From assembly GCF_009789235.1 (NCBI RefSeq), contig NZ_WSTB01000007.1:1-64000 (forward strand): a stretch of 64,000 nt of DNA, read 5' to 3'. The notes under the pieces are model-generated. The model saw only the letters and a list, made by a program, of their open reading frames with translations. It had not been told where the DNA came from and searched no databases. Shown one piece after another: positions 52,288 to 63,161 of the stretch (its first letter is position 1; the number at the start of each line of letters is the position of its first letter). The position numbers were made by a program, and so were the translations under genes. The stretch comes from Flavobacterium hydrocarbonoxydans (GTDB lineage Bacteria; Bacteroidota; Bacteroidia; Flavobacteriales; Flavobacteriaceae).

Positions 52288-53169
52288 TTAAGCCAACTCT
52301 TTTGCGACAAAATCGTGACTTGTTTTTATAGAATCAAATATAGTAGGGCTATAATTATTTTCCTGTTCTACAAAGAAATACTGCATTCCTGACACTTTAG
52401 TTTCCTTAAAAATATCTTTAAAATTGATAGATCCCGAACCAATTTCAGTATTTAATTTTCGATTTAACTTATCCATATCCTTAACATGCCAAAGCTTAAA
52501 ACGCCCCGGATTCTGCTGAAACAATTCAACAGGATTTAAACCTGAAAAAATAACCCAATACAAATCCAGTTCAAAATAAACCAGATTTTTGTCGGTTTCT
52601 TTTAATAATATTTCGAAGCCCGTTTGACCATCGTGTTTATCAAATTCAAAATCATGATTGTGGTACGCCAGCTTTAAACCTGCTTCCTGACACATTTTCG
52701 CAGCCACATTCAGACGAACAGCTATTTGTTTATAATCCTGAATGTTTTTTCTTAACTCGGCATCAAGCCAGGGAATCGTAAAATATTCGCTTTCTAAAAT
52801 CTTTGCTGCTTCAATAGAGGCTTTTAATTCATCGGTATTTCCATCAGATAAAAAACTACCTGAATTATAATGCCCACTTACAGCTTTAAGCCCGTTAGCC
52901 TCTAAAATTTGCTTTAGTTCTGCCGCAGATAACCCCCAGAATTGATCTTTAATAGAAAAACCATACGTTTCAACAGTCGTAAATCCAGCCTTTGCAACTC
53001 TTTCTAATGTTTCTTTTACTTTTCCAGGAAGTTCCTCCCTCAAAGTATATAACTGCAAACCTATTTGTTTTTTATTCATAGTAAAAGCTAAAGAAGGCAA
53101 AGCTAAAACCGCTGTAGTAGCCAGCCCGGTATTAATTATAAAATTTCGTCTTGTTATCATTTTAATCAA
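52288..53169 (-). CDS. Exported sugar-phosphate isomerase/epimerase-type TIM barrel
   Basis: This 293-residue protein has an N-terminal signal with twin arginines (TRRNFIINTGLATTAVLALP), suggesting Tat export. The AP-endonuclease-2/xylose-isomerase barrel follows: IGLQLYTLREEL, the metal/His segment AYHNHDFEF, FELDLYWV, and KLWHVKDMDKLNRK with EIGSGSINF. Such exported barrels act on sugars in Bacteroidota; the reaction is not known. Starts at 53169 or, equally likely, the ATG three codons later (53160), which leaves the RR motif nearer the N-terminus. The spacer 53170-53438 is very AT-rich with nothing recognisable. Confidence 0.8.
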   Translation of the reverse strand: MIKMITRRNFIINTGLATTAVLALPSLAFTMNKKQIGLQLYTLREELPGKVKETLERVAKAGFTTVETYGFSIKDQFWGLSAAELKQILEANGLKAVSGHYNSGSFLSDGNTDELKASIEAAKILESEYFTIPWLDAELRKNIQDYKQIAVRLNVAAKMCQEAGLKLAYHNHDFEFDKHDGQTGFEILLKETDKNLVYFELDLYWVIFSGLNPVELFQQNPGRFKLWHVKDMDKLNRKLNTEIGSGSINFKDIFKETKVSGMQYFFVEQENNYSPTIFDSIKTSHDFVAKELA

Positions 53170-53438
53170 TGAAAATATTAGATTCGTAAAACTACTATTA
53201 TTTTAGTTTCATAACTATTAATTTTTATAAATATCAAATGATTTATTCCATTTACCCAGATACAATTCCATAAAAAAACACAACTTATTTATTCCATTTT
53301 TTTTGCACTAATCTTCAAAAAATTAATATTTGATTGAAAATAACATAAATTTTAATACAAAGCTGGTTATGAATATCTTAAAAACAAAAAAATAATAAAA
53401 TTACGAGATAAAATCTTACATTATATTTTATATTTAAA

Positions 53439-53446
53439 TACATTTG
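53439..53446 (+). promoter_or_regulatory. -7 promoter box of the DUF1569 gene
   Basis: TACATTTG matches TAnnTTTG, 20 bp before the ATG at 53467. Confidence 0.5.
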
Positions 53447-53466
53447 TAGTCTAAATACTTCAAATT

Positions 53467-53916
53467 ATGGATTCGATATTTGACAAAAATGGAACTGATA
53501 AAATGATAGCCCGAATCAATATATTACATGAAGATTCACAACCATTGTGGGGAACAATGAGTGTTGATCAAATGTTGAAACATTGTAGTTTAGCCATTAA
53601 AACATCGCAGGGAAAACTGGAATTAAAAATGAATTATTTAATGAAAATTTTGGGAAAAACATTAAAACATAAAATTATTTACAACGGTGATTTTCAAAAA
53701 GGAGGTCCTACTGCTAAAGAGTTGTTAATAACAAGACATTATGTTTTTAGCAAAGCCAAAAGTGAATTAATCAGATACATTACAGTATTTGCAGATCAAG
53801 GAAGAGATGCTATTCCAGAAATGAATCATCCGTTTTTTGGAGATTTAACTTATGAGGAATGGGATTTATTGATATGGAAACACCTTGATTATCATTTAAA
53901 ACAATTCGGTGTTTAA
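53467..53916 (+). CDS. DUF1569 (DinB-like) protein
   Basis: This 149-residue cytoplasmic protein has a four-helix-bundle pattern typical of DUF1569/DinB-like putative metal-binding proteins: GTMSVDQMLKHCSLAIKTS near the N-terminus and HPFFGDLTYEEWDLLIWKHL with DYHLKQFGV at the end. The His positions (about 38, 119 and 137-142) could bind a metal. Function unknown. Own promoter; trmD follows on the same strand after 85 bp with its own -7 box. Confidence 0.78.
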   Translation: MDSIFDKNGTDKMIARINILHEDSQPLWGTMSVDQMLKHCSLAIKTSQGKLELKMNYLMKILGKTLKHKIIYNGDFQKGGPTAKELLITRHYVFSKAKSELIRYITVFADQGRDAIPEMNHPFFGDLTYEEWDLLIWKHLDYHLKQFGV

Positions 53917-53970
53917 AAAATATGAATTTTTAAATGTTTCATACAAAAATGATACAAATCATAAACTTTG

Positions 53971-53978
53971 TATCTTTG
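53971..53978 (+). promoter_or_regulatory. -7 promoter box of trmD
   Basis: TATCTTTG, followed by C, matches TAnnTTTG, 23 bp before the trmD ATG. No standard -33 TTG. Confidence 0.5.
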
Positions 53979-54001
53979 CCGCATAAAACTGAACAACAGC
54001 A

Positions 54002-54679
54002 ATGCGAATTGATATTATCACCATTTTACCAGAATTATTAAAAAGTCCTTTTGAGGCTTCGATTATGAAACGCGCCATCGACAAAGGACTGGTTGAAGTA
54101 CATTTTCATAATTTGCGGGATTATACCACCAACAAACAAAAAAGTGTAGATGACTATCCGTTTGGAGGCGGAGCAGGAATGGTGATGACCGTACAGCCAA
54201 TTGATGCCTGTATTACGCATTTGAAAAGCGAAAGGGCGTACGATGAAATCATTTATATGTCGCCTGACGGAGAAACTTTAAATCAAAAAATGGCCAATAC
54301 TATGTCGATGTATGCAAACATCATCATTTTGTGCGGACATTATAAAGGAGTAGATCAGCGTGTTCGTGATCATTTTATTACCAAAGAAATTTCAATTGGT
54401 GATTATGTTTTATCAGGCGGAGAATTAGGTGCTTTAGTTTTATCTGATGCTTTGATTCGTTTGATTCCAGGTGTTTTAAGCGATGAAACATCTGCATTAA
54501 CAGATAGTTTTCAGGACAATTTGCTTTCGGGTCCTATATATACACGACCAGCCGATTATAAAGGATGGAAAGTTCCTGAGGTTTTAACCAGCGGACATTT
54601 TGCCAAAATTGATAAATGGCGCGAAGATATGGCGTATGAACATACTAAAAACAGACGTCCGGATTTGTTGGAAGAATAA
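54002..54679 (+). CDS. trmD: tRNA (guanine-N1-)-methyltransferase
   Basis: This 225-residue SPOUT-class enzyme methylates G37 of tRNAs to keep the reading frame. It shows the start [25 protein letters not shown], the knot region with [13 protein letters not shown] and [20 protein letters not shown], then [19 protein letters not shown]. The length is normal. rplS (L19), its partner in many operons, is 650 bp downstream with a small secreted-protein gene inserted between them. Confidence 0.97.
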   Translation: MRIDIITILPELLKSPFEASIMKRAIDKGLVEVHFHNLRDYTTNKQKSVDDYPFGGGAGMVMTVQPIDACITHLKSERAYDEIIYMSPDGETLNQKMANTMSMYANIIILCGHYKGVDQRVRDHFITKEISIGDYVLSGGELGALVLSDALIRLIPGVLSDETSALTDSFQDNLLSGPIYTRPADYKGWKVPEVLTSGHFAKIDKWREDMAYEHTKNRRPDLLEE

Positions 54680-54776
54680 CTAAACTCTTTCAGCATTTTT
54701 GTTTTTGATTTTATTAAAATGAATGTAACTTAATTTCAATTTTAAATACTTATTAATTAATCAAATACTAAAAATT

Positions 54777-55148
54777 ATGAAAGAAGTAATTATCAAACTA
54801 AGTTTTTGCCTTGCTTTTTTAATTTCATCCGTAAGTTTTGCTCAGGGTTTAAATAAAAAATCATTGCTTTCTGAGTTAAACAAAACAGAAGGCGTTACAC
54901 TTGATGCCAAACAAAAAAGCAGTTACGAAAAAGCAAATGCCGATTTAGCAACGGGCTTATTAAATTTAGATAAAAAATCAGTGTCGAAAACAGAACGAGA
55001 CAGCAAAATTGACGGTTTGTTTAGCAAAAGAGATAAAGATTTAAAATCATCTTTAGGAAATGACAAATTCTTAGATCTTAATAAAAAGACCAGTAAAAAC
55101 ATCAAACAATTACAACGCAAAGTAAAGCTTGCGAAACTCGTTCTCTAA
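54777..55148 (+). CDS. Small secreted helical protein
   Basis: This 123-residue protein has a signal peptide (about 1-22, SVSFAQ). The mature part is Lys-rich and helical (LLSELNKTEGVTLDAKQKSS, then KTERDSKIDGLFSKRDKDLK), compatible with a small periplasmic helical protein. No family recognised. It sits between trmD and rplS, and its transcript is separated from rplS by the rplS promoter. Confidence 0.65.
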   Translation: MKEVIIKLSFCLAFLISSVSFAQGLNKKSLLSELNKTEGVTLDAKQKSSYEKANADLATGLLNLDKKSVSKTERDSKIDGLFSKRDKDLKSSLGNDKFLDLNKKTSKNIKQLQRKVKLAKLVL

Positions 55149-55149
55149 A

Positions 55150-55245
55150 TTTTACGAAATTCCAAAAAGAAAAACTGCAAACTCCAATTAATGAACCAGT
55201 TAAGAAATTGAAATTTGGAATTTAATTTTATTGGAATTTTAATTT
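55150..55245. repeat. Word-repeat spacer merging with the rplS promoter
   Basis: AAATTCCAA and ACTCCAATTAATG on the left are mirrored by TTTGGAATTT and TTGGAATTTT on the right. The words match the yajC terminator (38113-38152). The right arm supplies the -33 TTG of the rplS promoter. Confidence 0.55.
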
Positions 55246-55260
55246 TTTTGCTTACATTTG
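55231..55260 (+). promoter_or_regulatory. Promoter of rplS
   Basis: TTG (55231-55233), exactly 19 bases, then TACATTTG (55253-55260): the best match to the Bacteroidota -33/-7 pattern in the window. Transcription would start near 55266, giving a leader of about 70 bases. Confidence 0.75.
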
Positions 55261-55261
55261 C

Positions 55262-55334
55262 ACCCGAATTAGACTAACCTCTGGCGAGATCCGTGAATGT
55301 TACTCTATTATAAAAAACCATAATTTATATTATC
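55262..55334 (+). promoter_or_regulatory. rplS mRNA leader, possible autoregulatory site
   Basis: The leader contains ACCTCTGGCGAGATCCGTGA and TGTTACTCTATTATAAAAAA, which is GC-richer than other leaders here. Ribosomal-protein mRNAs often carry binding sites for their own product; whether this one does is inference. I saw no strong hairpin by eye. Confidence 0.35.
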
Positions 55335-55685
55335 ATGGCAGATTTAATGAAATTCGTTCAAGACGAATTAGTTGCTAAAAAAGATTTCCCTGTTTTCGGA
55401 GCTGGAGATACTATCACAGTTTTCTACGAAATTAAAGAGGGTGAAAAAACAAGAACTCAGTTTTTTAAAGGAGTTGTTATTCAAAGAAGAGGTTCTGGTA
55501 ACACAGAAACTTTCACTATCCGTAAAATGTCTGGAGCTATTGGAGTTGAGCGTATCTTCCCAGTAAACTTACCAGCTTTACAGAAAATTGAAATCAACAA
55601 AAAAGGAGCTGTTCGTAGAGCTAGAATTTTCTACTTCAGAGAACTTACTGGTAAAAAAGCTAAGATTAAAGATAAAAGAAGATAA
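55335..55685 (+). CDS. rplS: 50S ribosomal protein L19
   Basis: This 116-residue protein of normal length has the L19 signatures FGAGDTITVFYEIKEGEKTR, FKGVVIQRRGSGNTETFTIR and GVERIFPVNLP, ending in a basic tail (KKAKIKDKRR). L19 sits at the 30S-50S interface. It has its own strong promoter and terminator, so it is expressed as a single-gene unit. Confidence 0.98.
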   Translation: MADLMKFVQDELVAKKDFPVFGAGDTITVFYEIKEGEKTRTQFFKGVVIQRRGSGNTETFTIRKMSGAIGVERIFPVNLPALQKIEINKKGAVRRARIFYFRELTGKKAKIKDKRR

Positions 55686-55704
55686 TCATTTATCTCTTTG
55701 TTAT

Positions 55705-55743
55705 AAAAAACTCGTTTCATATCATTTGAAACGAGTTTTTTTT
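55705..55743 (+). terminator. Terminator after rplS
   Basis: AAAAACTCGTTTCA / TGAAACGAGTTTTT with a short loop, then more T. 20 bp past the stop. Confidence 0.9.
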
Positions 55744-55811
55744 ATGCCTGTTTTTTTCAAATGATAAAACCGTAATTTTTTAATATCAAAATCATCGATT
55801 TGACAATTTAA

Positions 55812-58190
<2,379 letters not shown>

Positions 58191-58214
58191 TTAAAAATTT
58201 CAAATTTTATATAT

Positions 58215-58247
58215 AAAAAGACAATCAGAAATGGTTGTCTTTTTTTT
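58215..58247 (+). terminator. Terminator after icd
   Basis: AAAAAGACAA pairs with TTGTCTTTTT across a loop of about 11 bases; a T-run follows. Confidence 0.8.
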
Positions 58248-58387
58248 GTATCCAATAATTACGCTTACATTCTCCTTTTCACTTTATTAAAAAGCAAGCC
58301 TCAAATTTTGACTACAACAACAGTAGATTCGGCTACATTGATTTTGCATTTGTTGCGGAACTTTGCTCAAACAAATAAATAGAAAAT

Positions 58388-59287
58388 ATGAAAATTATAA
58401 TTACAGGTTCATTAGGAAATATTAGCAAACCTCTTGCTATTGATTTAGTGCAAAAAGGACATATAGTGACCGTTATCAGCAGTAATGCAGAAAAACAGTC
58501 CGCTATTGAAGCAATTGGCGCAATCGCAGCGATTGGCTCACTTGAAGATACCGCGTTTCTTACCCAAACATTTACCGGTTCAGATGTTGTTTATATAATG
58601 GTACCACCAAACAACTACTTTGATCAAAATCTAGACTTATTTGAATATTATGTTCGATTAGGAAACAATTATGCAAAAGCAATCGAAAAATCTGGTGTAA
58701 AACGTGTCGTAAATTTAAGTACTATTGGGGCGCATTTAGCTGAAGGATCCGGTATCCTGACTGGAGCTCATCATCTTGCGAAAATCCTCGATAAACTTCC
58801 GGAAGAAATAGCTATTACACATATGCGTCCTACGTCTTTTTACTATAATCTTTTAGGATATGCAGAAATGATAAAAGCTCAGGGACTTATTGCGGCTAAT
58901 TATGGTGCAGATCGTACCATTCCTTGGGTTTCGCCAATTGATATTGCAGATGCTATTGCCAATGAAATCACAACTCCTTTTACAGGAAGAAAAATATGTT
59001 ATGTAGTAAGTGAGGAACTTACAGGAGATGAAACCGCCCGTATTATAGGTGAAGCTATCGGAATGCCCGAATTGAAATGGAAATTTATTAGTAATGAAGA
59101 GACTTTGGCTGGATTAACAGCAATTGGTATGAACCCAAAAATTGCAGCAGGTTTAGTCGAAATGTACGCCAGTCTTTATAGTGGTTTATTAGGTGAAGAT
59201 TTTCAGAAGAACAAACCTTCTGTAATTGGAAAAGTAAAACTAAAAGATTACGCCAAAGAATTTGCTGCAATTTTTAATCAAAAATAA
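58388..59287 (+). CDS. NmrA/NAD(P)-binding oxidoreductase-like protein
   Basis: This 299-residue cytoplasmic protein has a Rossmann start IIITGSLGNISKPLAIDLVQ (about residues 3-22) and the atypical SDR/NmrA pattern: VVYIMVPPNNYF, GVKRVVNLSTIGAH, ITHMRPTSFYYNLLG and WVSPIDIADAIA. It may be a quinone- or redox-sensing reductase; the substrate is unknown. An AraC-type regulator gene starts 12 bp after its stop. The promoter area contains TTTTGCAT (58340-58352 region), a partial match to the repeats at 60240-60269. Confidence 0.82.
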   Translation: MKIIITGSLGNISKPLAIDLVQKGHIVTVISSNAEKQSAIEAIGAIAAIGSLEDTAFLTQTFTGSDVVYIMVPPNNYFDQNLDLFEYYVRLGNNYAKAIEKSGVKRVVNLSTIGAHLAEGSGILTGAHHLAKILDKLPEEIAITHMRPTSFYYNLLGYAEMIKAQGLIAANYGADRTIPWVSPIDIADAIANEITTPFTGRKICYVVSEELTGDETARIIGEAIGMPELKWKFISNEETLAGLTAIGMNPKIAAGLVEMYASLYSGLLGEDFQKNKPSVIGKVKLKDYAKEFAAIFNQK

Positions 59288-59299
59288 GTATCTTGTACT

Positions 59300-60214
59300 A
59301 TGGCAGGCAAGCAACCACATCGGATAAAAAGTATCAGTGAATTTCATCAGTTTCGAAATTTACCCAAACCGCAACACCCTTTAATCAGCGTGTATAGTTT
59401 TGAAGATATGAAAAAACTACAGGACGATGAACCAAAAAGTATTATGCTTGATTTTTATTCGATTGCCCTAAAAAGATGCTTAAATACTAAAATGCGTTAC
59501 GGGCAGCAAGAATATGATTTTGATGAAGGTGTTTTGTTTTTTATTTCGCCCGGACAGGTTTTTTCAATCATATCCAATGCAGAGATGCAGCATGAAGGAT
59601 GTTCGTTACTCATTCATCCCGATTTTCTATGGAATACACCATTGGCAAAAAAAATAAAACAATACGAATATTTTAGTTATGCCGTACATGAAGCGCTGCA
59701 CCTTTCAGATAAAGAAGAAGCAATGATTGTAAACATCATAAAAAATATTGAAGACGAATACCATTCTAATATAGATAAGTTTAGTCAGGATGTAATTATC
59801 GCTCAAATAGAATTGTTGCTTACCTATTCTGAGCGATTTTACCAACGCCAATTTATCACCCGAAAAATTACTAATCATAAAATACTAGCTCGTCTGGAAA
59901 CTATACTAGACGATTATTTCAATAGTGATTTACTGGTCAAAAAAGGGTTGCCAACGGTACAACATATTGCAGAAACTTTAAATCTATCACCAAATTATTT
60001 AAGTGGTGTTCTAAAAACCATAACTGGGCAAAGTACCCAACAGCACATTCATGAAAAACTAATCGAAAAGGCCAAAGAAAAACTCTCTACAACCAATTTA
60101 TCGATAAGCGAAATTGCATTCGAATTAGGTTTTGAGCATTCGCAATCCTTCAGTAAATTATTTAAAAGCAAAACTGAAATGTCGCCTTTAGAATTTAGAC
60201 AATCATTTAATTGA
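59300..60214 (+). CDS. AraC-family transcriptional regulator
   Basis: This 304-residue protein has a cupin-like sensing domain (about 20-180) and a C-terminal double helix-turn-helix (about 210-304): PTVQHIAETLNLSPNYLSGV, STQQHIHEKLIEKAKEKL, ISEIAFELGFEHSQSFSKLF and SPLEFRQSFN. It is closely related to the protein encoded at 61348-62244, with shared ISEFHQF start, RYGQQ, YFSYAVHEALHLSDKEE and ERFYQRQFITRK. It probably controls the flanking oxidoreductase genes. Confidence 0.88.
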   Translation: MAGKQPHRIKSISEFHQFRNLPKPQHPLISVYSFEDMKKLQDDEPKSIMLDFYSIALKRCLNTKMRYGQQEYDFDEGVLFFISPGQVFSIISNAEMQHEGCSLLIHPDFLWNTPLAKKIKQYEYFSYAVHEALHLSDKEEAMIVNIIKNIEDEYHSNIDKFSQDVIIAQIELLLTYSERFYQRQFITRKITNHKILARLETILDDYFNSDLLVKKGLPTVQHIAETLNLSPNYLSGVLKTITGQSTQQHIHEKLIEKAKEKLSTTNLSISEIAFELGFEHSQSFSKLFKSKTEMSPLEFRQSFN

Positions 60215-60239
60215 TGAAACAAAAATTCACTACCCGTAA

Positions 60240-60269
60240 TTTGCATACGATAATCATCATTTTGCATAC
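60240..60269 (+). promoter_or_regulatory. Direct repeats TTTGCATAC upstream of the aldo/keto reductase gene
   Basis: TTTGCATAC occurs at 60240-60248 and 60261-60269, 21 bp apart (two helical turns), about 50-80 bp before the ATG at 60318. This spacing is typical for AraC-type activators, and AraC genes flank the site. That it is the operator is inference. Confidence 0.55.
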
Positions 60270-60317
60270 ATTCTCTTCCTGATTTCTCTTCAACTTTGTA
60301 CTCTTAAAATCAATATT

Positions 60318-61331
60318 ATGAATAAGAATTTGAATCAAGTAAAATTAGGAAGTCAGGGATTAATTATTCCGAATATTGGCTTGGGTTGTATGGGAATGAC
60401 AGGTTTTGGAGGTGCAGATATGTATGGCAAAACCGATGAGAAAGAAGCTATCGCCACTATTCATCGTTCTTTGGAATTGGGTGGAAATTTCCTCGACACG
60501 GCAGATTTGTATGGTCCTTTTAAAAATGAACAACTCATTGCAAAAGCTATCGAAGGAAATCGTGACCAATATACTATCGCTACAAAATTTGGCTGGGAAA
60601 TCGACGACAAGGACCAGGTAACGTGGAAAATAAATGGACAAAAAGAGTATGTAAAAAAATCCGTAGAACGTTCCCTTAAAAATCTGAAAACCGATTACAT
60701 CGACCTTTATTATATGCATCGTCTTGATAAAAATACCCCTATCGAAGAAACAGTTGAAGCGATGTCTGAGTTGGTAAAAGAAGGGAAAATTGGTTACATC
60801 GGATTATCAGAAGTATCTTCGGAAACTGTAAAAAGAGCCCACGCTGTTCATCCCATTACGGCCGTTCAAAGTGAATATTCTTTGTTTGAAAGAACGGTTG
60901 AGGAAAAAGGTGTTATCACAACTTTGAATGAATTGGGAATTGGTTTTGTCGCTTATTCACCTTTGGGAAGAGGTTTTTTATCCGGACAAATCCGTACAAT
61001 TGATGATTTACCAGAAAACGATTTTCGAAGAGGAATTCCACGTTTTCAGGAGCAGTATTTCTATAAAAACATTGAACTCGTAGAAGCTGTTGCAGCATTA
61101 GCCAGAGAAAAAAACATCACCTCTTCTCAATTAGCTTTGGCGTGGATTATCAGCAAAGGAATCGTTCCTATTCCAGGGACGAAACGCAGAAAATATCTTG
61201 AAGAAAATATCGAAGCCAGTAAAATCGTATTAAGCGAATCTGAATTACAAAAACTGGAAAACATCGTACCTTTAGGAACTGATACCGGTGCGCCTTATGA
61301 CGAATTCAGTATGGGACTTTTAGATTATTAA
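60318..61331 (+). CDS. Aldo/keto reductase
   Basis: This 337-residue cytoplasmic TIM-barrel NADPH oxidoreductase has the tetrad Asp and Tyr in LDTADLYGPFKNE, Lys in IATKFGWE and His in LYYMHRLDKNTP. Further motifs are IGYIGLSEVS, YSPLGRGFLSG and GIVPIPGTKRRKYLEEN, typical of the YhdN/IolS-like AKR group acting on aldehydes or methylglyoxal-like compounds. It lies between two related AraC genes; the second starts 16 bp after its stop. Confidence 0.92.
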   Translation: MNKNLNQVKLGSQGLIIPNIGLGCMGMTGFGGADMYGKTDEKEAIATIHRSLELGGNFLDTADLYGPFKNEQLIAKAIEGNRDQYTIATKFGWEIDDKDQVTWKINGQKEYVKKSVERSLKNLKTDYIDLYYMHRLDKNTPIEETVEAMSELVKEGKIGYIGLSEVSSETVKRAHAVHPITAVQSEYSLFERTVEEKGVITTLNELGIGFVAYSPLGRGFLSGQIRTIDDLPENDFRRGIPRFQEQYFYKNIELVEAVAALAREKNITSSQLALAWIISKGIVPIPGTKRRKYLEENIEASKIVLSESELQKLENIVPLGTDTGAPYDEFSMGLLDY

Positions 61332-61347
61332 ATTTAAATTTACAATA

Positions 61348-62244
61348 ATGAACACAATTGCCTCCATTTCCAAATTTCACCAATTACTGTCACTTCCCGA
61401 ACCGAAACATCCGTTGGTAAGTATTATCAATCTGTCCGAAAGTATTTTTCTTGAAGATGAGATTTGGAAAGGTTTTGTAAACAGATTTTACTGTGTAGCA
61501 TTGAAAAGAAATGCAACAGGAAAAATAAGATACGGGCAACAGCATTATGACTACGACAAAGGTGTGCTGAGTTTTACGGCACCGAATCAGGTTCAGTATC
61601 TTGACCTGCAAAATGTGCAATGTGATTCCAATGGCTATTTACTGATTTTTCATGAAGATTTTTTATTGAAACATTCTTTGGCAAATACTATTTCTTCATA
61701 CGGGTTTTTCTCCTACGCCGTGAATGAAGCTTTGCATTTATCCGAAGATGAAGAAAATAATCTGATTGAAATCTTCCATAAAATAGATAAAGAATGTCAG
61801 CACATAGACCAGCATACTCAGGAAATTATTTTGTCTCAGATTGAATTGTTGCTAAATTATTCCAAACGTTTTTACGAAAGACAATTCATTACCCGAAAAA
61901 GCGGAAATCATCAGCTTCTGACAAGATTTGAAACCTATCTGAATGAATATTTCGAAAATTCATCATCTGGAAAAGGACTTTTAACCGTTCATCAAATTGC
62001 CGAAGCGATGAATATCTCTCCTAATTACCTAAGTGACCTTTTGAGAATCCAAACCGGACAAAACACGCAACAACACATACACGAAAAGCTCATCAGCAAA
62101 GCAAAAGAGAAACTTTCGACAACTGAACTTTCGGTAAGCGAAATTGCTTATGAACTCGGATTTGAGCATGCGCAATCGTTTAGTACCTTATTTAAAAAGA
62201 AAACGAAATTGTCGCCGTTAGAATTCAGGCAGTCGTTTAGCTAA
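61348..62244 (+). CDS. AraC-family transcriptional regulator, paralogue of the 59.3-kb gene
   Basis: This 298-residue protein shares its whole layout with the regulator at 59300-60214: ISKFHQLLSLPEPKHPLVS, IRYGQQHYDYDKGVLSF, FFSYAVNEALHLSEDEE, KRFYERQFITRK and the helix-turn-helix part MNISPNYLSDLLR, NTQQHIHEKL, VSEIAYELGFEHAQSF. Co-transcribed with the aldo/keto reductase (16 bp gap). The likely role is autoregulation and control of the reductase, responding to an unknown ligand. Confidence 0.88.
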   Translation: MNTIASISKFHQLLSLPEPKHPLVSIINLSESIFLEDEIWKGFVNRFYCVALKRNATGKIRYGQQHYDYDKGVLSFTAPNQVQYLDLQNVQCDSNGYLLIFHEDFLLKHSLANTISSYGFFSYAVNEALHLSEDEENNLIEIFHKIDKECQHIDQHTQEIILSQIELLLNYSKRFYERQFITRKSGNHQLLTRFETYLNEYFENSSSGKGLLTVHQIAEAMNISPNYLSDLLRIQTGQNTQQHIHEKLISKAKEKLSTTELSVSEIAYELGFEHAQSFSTLFKKKTKLSPLEFRQSFS

Positions 62245-62277
62245 ATATTTATCTCTTACCCGTTGGGTGAAATTATT

Positions 62278-62420
62278 TTAACACATAGAAATATAGCTTA
62301 TCGAACTCAAAAAAGGCGTTTCACTTCCATTAAAACACATAGCTATATGTAAAGAAACGAGTTTCTTTTTGATTTCCTTTTTTTTTTAAATCATAAAACC
62401 TCTGTGTTCTATGTGTTTAA
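62278..62420. repeat. Intergenic element with ACACATAG-type complementary ends
   Basis: TTAACACATAGAA (62278-62290) and TTCTATGTGTTTAA (62407-62420) are complementary apart from one extra T. Inside, AAAACACATAGCTATATG (62333-62350) repeats the word and CTCTGTGTTCTATGTG closes it. Same style as the elements at 6.66 and 24.67 kb. No reading frame. Confidence 0.65.
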
Positions 62421-62471
62421 TTAAATTTTTATTAATTACAATCAACGAGTTTATCTCTTTTCATTTTTTAA

Positions 62472-62501
62472 AATAATCCATCTTACATGGATTATTTTTT
62501 T
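62472..62501 (+). terminator. Terminator before the TetR unit
   Basis: A perfect 10-bp stem AATAATCCAT / ATGGATTATT with a 5-base loop and a T-run; ends the AraC transcript. Confidence 0.85.
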
Positions 62502-62531
62502 ATAAGTAAGCGAACATTCATTTATATTTAA

Positions 62532-62539
62532 TACATTTG
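62532..62539 (+). promoter_or_regulatory. -7 box and possible operator of the TetR unit
   Basis: TACATTTG matches TAnnTTTG, 20 bp before the TetR ATG. The same stretch is spanned by GCGAACA (62510-62516) and TGTTCCG (62538-62544), a loose inverted repeat that could be the repressor's own operator. Confidence 0.45.
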
Positions 62540-62558
62540 TTCCGTTAAATTTAAAAAA

Positions 62559-63149
62559 ATGCGAACAAGAGATCCAAACAAAGAAGATGCTGTAAAACAA
62601 AAAGCGATTGAAATGCTCGTGAAATACGGCATTGAAGGCTTTGGAATGAATCGACTGGCTAAAGAAAGCGGAGTTTCTGTTGCCACTTTATACATCTATT
62701 ATTCAGACAAAGAAGATTTGATAAAGAAAATCGGAACAGAAATTGGACAAACCTTTTTTAGCGAAATGGTAAAAGATTTCTCGCCTACTATGTCTTTTAA
62801 AGAAGGATTAAGAAAACAGTGGGAAAACAGAGCACGTTTCGCTTTGAAAAATCCTTTAAAAGTAGCTTGTTGGGAAGCATTAAGCCATTCTAGTTATCGG
62901 GATACTATTTTAGAAGAAAGCCTTGCTAATTTCAAAAAAACCATGTGGAATTTTATAGAAAATGCTTTAGAAAAAAAAGAACTCCTTCCTATTTCTATCG
63001 AGGTTTTCTGGAGTGTGGCTTACGGTCCATTATATGCCTTACTTCGTTTTGAAAATGAAGGCAAAAGTTTTGGTGATACTCCTTTTAAATTCACCAAAGA
63101 AAAAATGGATGAAGCATTTGAATTAGTTATAAAAGCACTAACACCATAA
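62559..63149 (+). CDS. TetR/AcrR-family repressor
   Basis: This 196-residue protein has the TetR N-terminal helix-turn-helix (about 10-55): KQKAIEMLVKYGIEGFGMNR, then LAKESGVSVATLYIYYSDKE. The helical C-terminal ligand domain includes KTMWNFIENALEKKELLP and YGPLYALLRFENEG. It heads a run with a 74-residue gene (12 bp gap) and an MFS transporter gene, so it is presumably the local repressor of drug or metabolite export. Confidence 0.9.
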   Translation: MRTRDPNKEDAVKQKAIEMLVKYGIEGFGMNRLAKESGVSVATLYIYYSDKEDLIKKIGTEIGQTFFSEMVKDFSPTMSFKEGLRKQWENRARFALKNPLKVACWEALSHSSYRDTILEESLANFKKTMWNFIENALEKKELLPISIEVFWSVAYGPLYALLRFENEGKSFGDTPFKFTKEKMDEAFELVIKALTP

Positions 63150-63161
63150 TAATAGTACAAT

